Shown here: piece by piece, positions 5,638 to 7,672 of the stretch
How the letters are laid out: every line of letters starts with the position of its first letter
Position numbering within the stretch: position 1 is the stretch's first letter
Source of the DNA: Candidatus Cloacimonadota bacterium
GTDB taxonomy: Bacteria > Hydrothermota > E44-bin80
Length of the DNA stretch: 7,672 nucleotides
Direction: 5' to 3'
NCBI GenBank assembly: GCA_004376305.1
Contig: SOKD01000303.1
Location: 1 to 7,672, forward strand
Notes under the pieces: generated by a model
The model's input: only the letters and a program-made list of their open reading frames with translations
What the model was told of the DNA's origin: nothing
Database searches by the model: none
Position numbers and translations under genes: made by a program

Positions 5638-7353
5638 TTAGAAACTCATTGTTGCAGAGATACGCCAGTTGGAAAGATTTGTCAGGTTTGAAAATGCCAT
5701 GAGGTCAATCTTCAGATTTTCGCTAACACTGTATCCCATGCCATACGTGTAGACCGTTTTGCTTGATGAGATGATATGGTCCTCGGATGAACCAACGCCC
5801 TCATCCGGGTTTGGATCGATCGTATACGTTTCGGTACCATCACCATATACGGTATGAGTAACCGCGGCAGAATAGTCAAGGAGGTCCTCATTCGTGGTCT
5901 TCTCATAGCGCTTGATCGTATGAATTGCACCAAGTCTGAAATCCAGTGGCTTGAAGACATTGAACTCAACACAGACCGGGAAACTGAACGTCGAGGTGAC
6001 ATCAGTGGTCATTGCCTGTATTTCACTATCATAGGTGGTTGTCTGTGTATAATCATCAGGATCATTTGCCTGGGCATCGCCATCATCAAAGGTGTAGACA
6101 TACTGCGCATCTGAATCCTCGGTGAGTGTAGAATCAAAGGTTCTCGAAGAGAGACCAACGCCAAATGCAAAGGTAACTCTGTCGGTCAGGTCGTAGATGA
6201 CCTTTCCCCTCAATCCCATGGTTGCGCCAGAGCCATCTCCGGTGATGACGGTCGACTCAGTACCATTGTTGGTATCAGAGGAGTTATCTGCTGCATTTCT
6301 TGTCTCATCAATGGTATAATCTCTTGCAGCCTCGCTCTCTACATCAAAGGAGCGAGTATTGTAGTAGCCATCGAATCTGAGACGGGTGATCTCGTTCCAC
6401 TCATGGATGTATGAGAGCCAGGCGGTCATCGTATTCCCTTTGACCGGAATGTTCTCATCCGATGTTTCGTCCATTACATAGGTGTCGGTGATACCGGGAT
6501 CATCAGGGCTTCCGTCCCAATCATCGGTTACATCCCACATATCATGTTCGGTGCCGCTGAACATCCCATACCCGAAGTGTATCCCTGCAGCATTGGTCTC
6601 TGAGAGGTATTTCCAGAATGAAAGACCAAACGTGTGCTCAGTCATATCATCATCGGTTGAACCGGTTCCCACGGTACTCTGGGTAAATGTTTGATCACCT
6701 GATATAAGGTTGGTTTCCGTTGAGTCGAACGTGAAATTAACGGGATCGCCGGCACCATCATATCCATAGGCATCAAGATTGGTGACATTCTGCTCATAGA
6801 AGAGCCCGAAGAGCATACCACCCATATCTCTGCCAAAGCAGAACACAAAGTCCTTGCTGCCATCATCTTGCCAGGCTTCTGCGGTTTCTTCTAAATCGGT
6901 CCGACGGTCATAGGTGCCATTGTTGTCCTCATCAACATAGTAGGATTGGACCGTATGGCCAGAACCGAGGAGCGGCGCGTTATTGATCATGTCCCTTAAT
7001 CCGGTATCCAGGGCTTCCCTATCATTGAATCGGTCAACAACGATGCCCAGATTGCCTACATTAAAGAGCGGTGTCGTTGAACCACCAATGAGAAAGTAAT
7101 TGGATGTGTAGGGACCAAATTGCTCTTCGCTCTGATTGATAAAGTTGCTCAAGTTCGTATAGAGCCGTGAACCCTCAATGAGCGGCAAGCGAGCTGGATC
7201 CGGTAACGGATACGGACCAAGCCATAGGTCGTAGTCGTCCTCAAGCAAGTATGCTGAAGATGCATTTCTGAATGACGTATTCGTAAATGCACTCACAGAT
7301 ATGACGAAAATAAGTAAAAATAGCAATACTATCGGAATTTCCTTTCTAAACAT
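5638..7353 (-). CDS. Putative outer-membrane beta-barrel protein of unknown function
   Basis: The protein has 571 residues. The signal peptide is clear (1-22, VSA cleavage after A22), the mature part is rich in Asp, Thr, Gly and aromatics, and it ends in NWRISATMSF, a final strand with C-terminal Phe like a barrel-assembly signal. The region 38-70 (LEDDYDLWLG, DPARLPLIEGSRLYTNLSNF) recalls the N-terminal 'DDY...NPA' segment of some barrel families but is not enough to assign one. Strand-like amphipathic stretches occur at about 168-188, 238-264, 306-333, 376-407, 452-482 and 532-571. They are separated by long acidic loops, one with DEDNNGTYD (141-149), an EF-hand-like calcium loop. The start at 7353 is chosen for AGGAGG about 6 nt upstream and the signal peptide right after it. 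A TTG at 7401 would put 16 charged residues before the signal. By eye, this gene and the lipoprotein gene are more GC-rich than ruvX-mltG. Function (porin, adhesin or transport) is unknown. Confidence 0.78.
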   Translation of the reverse strand: MFRKEIPIVLLFLLIFVISVSAFTNTSFRNASSAYLLEDDYDLWLGPYPLPDPARLPLIEGSRLYTNLSNFINQSEEQFGPYTSNYFLIGGSTTPLFNVGNLGIVVDRFNDREALDTGLRDMINNAPLLGSGHTVQSYYVDEDNNGTYDRRTDLEETAEAWQDDGSKDFVFCFGRDMGGMLFGLFYEQNVTNLDAYGYDGAGDPVNFTFDSTETNLISGDQTFTQSTVGTGSTDDDMTEHTFGLSFWKYLSETNAAGIHFGYGMFSGTEHDMWDVTDDWDGSPDDPGITDTYVMDETSDENIPVKGNTMTAWLSYIHEWNEITRLRFDGYYNTRSFDVESEAARDYTIDETRNAADNSSDTNNGTESTVITGDGSGATMGLRGKVIYDLTDRVTFAFGVGLSSRTFDSTLTEDSDAQYVYTFDDGDAQANDPDDYTQTTTYDSEIQAMTTDVTSTFSFPVCVEFNVFKPLDFRLGAIHTIKRYEKTTNEDLLDYSAAVTHTVYGDGTETYTIDPNPDEGVGSSEDHIISSSKTVYTYGMGYSVSENLKIDLMAFSNLTNLSNWRISATMSF

Positions 7354-7413
7354 GTAATCCTCCTTTTTCTTCTTCACACGTTCTAACTGCAAATTATCCA
7401 ATTATTTTTTTTC

Positions 7414-7431
7414 TTATTCACCTCCTTTCAT
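7414..7431 (-). promoter_or_regulatory. Orphan perfect Shine-Dalgarno in the leader (STAB-SD-like, inside a five-codon ORF)
   Basis: About 70 nt upstream of the barrel start codon, the leader holds GAAAGGAGGTGA, a near-perfect complement of the 16S rRNA 3' end. No start codon lies at a proper distance after it: the next candidate, TTG at 7401, is about 20 nt away. It is separate from the functional SD near 7365-7360. It lies within ATG AAA GGA GGT GAA TAA (7431-7414). Known precedents are stabilising SD elements such as that of Bacillus cry3A, where a bound 30S subunit protects the mRNA 5' end. Applying that here is inference. Confidence 0.5.
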
Positions 7432-7463
7432 ACTATTCTTTAATTTTACATTATTGGGAATAT

Positions 7464-7492
7464 AGTATAGGGTAATTACGTTCTTTTGTCAA
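7464..7492 (-). promoter_or_regulatory. Strong sigma-70-type promoter of the barrel-lipoprotein operon
   Basis: On the - strand TTGACA (7492-7487) is followed after exactly 17 bp by TATACT (7469-7464), a near-consensus pair. Transcription should start near 7457, giving an A-rich leader of about 104 nt. The promoter begins 38 bp past the stop of the carbon-nitrogen hydrolase gene. No terminator is visible between them, so read-through from that gene may add to expression. Confidence 0.85.
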
Positions 7493-7529
7493 GTATTTTT
7501 ATCTAAATTATTATGAAGGAGTGGCATGT

Positions 7530-7672
7530 CTAATACAGGTCTTTTCTTCTATCCTTAAAGAGGTTATTCAGAGAATTGACATTCTTCTGTAATGCTGTTT
7601 TTGGATTAATCACAACCGAGGAGACAATTTCTTCTGCTTCACCAGCTCTTGACAGAATTCTCCCTTCAGGTG
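7530..7672 (-). CDS. Carbon-nitrogen hydrolase (nitrilase superfamily), C-terminal end only
   Basis: Reading the - strand from 7670 gives 46 codons to TAG at 7532-7530, beginning PEGRILSRAGEAEEIVSS and ending NNLFKDRRKDLY. This matches the C-terminus of nitrilase-superfamily amidases: 'G-x-I-L-x-x-A-G-x-x-E-E-I-I' strands followed by an Ile/Asn-Pro turn and a closing 'DRRPDLY'-type tail, as in omega-amidases and N-carbamoylputrescine amidases. The catalytic Glu-Lys-Cys triad is upstream, outside the window, so the substrate cannot be named. The other two frames on this strand are interrupted by stops here, which supports the frame. The gene runs in the same direction as the barrel gene and ends 38 bp before that gene's promoter. 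Confidence 0.8.
   Translation of the reverse strand, partial: PEGRILSRAGEAEEIVSSVVINPKTALQKNVNSLNNLFKDRRKDLY

Noticed and set aside
5712..6002. 96-codon Arg/Ser-rich open frame on the - strand inside the barrel gene
   Set aside because: It lies in another frame of the barrel gene, has no own ribosome site, and its Arg/Ser/Met composition is typical of out-of-frame translation.
7354..7401. N-terminal extension of the barrel protein from TTG at 7401
   Set aside because: It would put 16 mostly charged residues before a good signal peptide, while the ATG at 7353 has AGGAGG at proper spacing.

Overview
The window looks like chromosomal DNA from a Gram-negative (diderm) bacterium with a moderate-to-low GC content. 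The evidence for two membranes is a probable outer-membrane beta-barrel protein with a signal peptide and a terminal Phe, next to a lipoprotein. Promoters look like ordinary sigma-70 sites (TTGACA-N17-TATACT), and most genes have strong GGAGG Shine-Dalgarno (SD) sites. The lineage cannot be fixed from sequence reading alone. The poorly recognisable envelope proteins and the short degenerate intergenic repeats would fit an uncultured candidate-phylum bacterium, but that is inference.

Layout, left to right: (1) the C-terminal end of a cyclic-nucleotide-binding-domain protein on the + strand (1-276). It converges on everything else, which is on the - strand. (2) ftcD, a fused glutamate formimidoyltransferase/formimidoyl-THF cyclodeaminase (291-1955), with its own promoter at 1999-2027. 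(3) An AT-rich hairpin with a U-tract (2061-2099) that would end the ruvX-mltG transcript. (4) mltG and ruvX, overlapping by ATGA (2211-3655), with a short 7-bp repeat array over the mltG stop codon. (5) A 248-bp spacer (3656-3903) full of degenerate 7-9 bp repeats. (6) cdd, cytidine deaminase (3904-4299). (7) A strong GC-rich terminator (4311-4346). (8) A two-gene envelope operon: a beta-barrel protein (5638-7353) then an Ig-like lipoprotein (4375-5610), with a near-consensus promoter at 7464-7492 and a long leader carrying an extra SD-like element. (9) The last 46 codons of a carbon-nitrogen hydrolase (7530-7672), cut by the window edge.

The housekeeping part covers one-carbon/histidine catabolism (FtcD), pre-16S rRNA processing (RuvX), peptidoglycan chain termination (MltG) and pyrimidine salvage (Cdd). 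The least explained part is the barrel-lipoprotein pair. It has its own strong promoter, leader and terminator, neither protein matches a specific function I can name, and both carry Asp/Asn/Gly-rich loops resembling calcium-binding sites. It is the best candidate here for an undescribed surface system. No stretch over 300 bases lacks a gene, and I saw no RNA gene, CRISPR array, insertion sequence or prophage gene.
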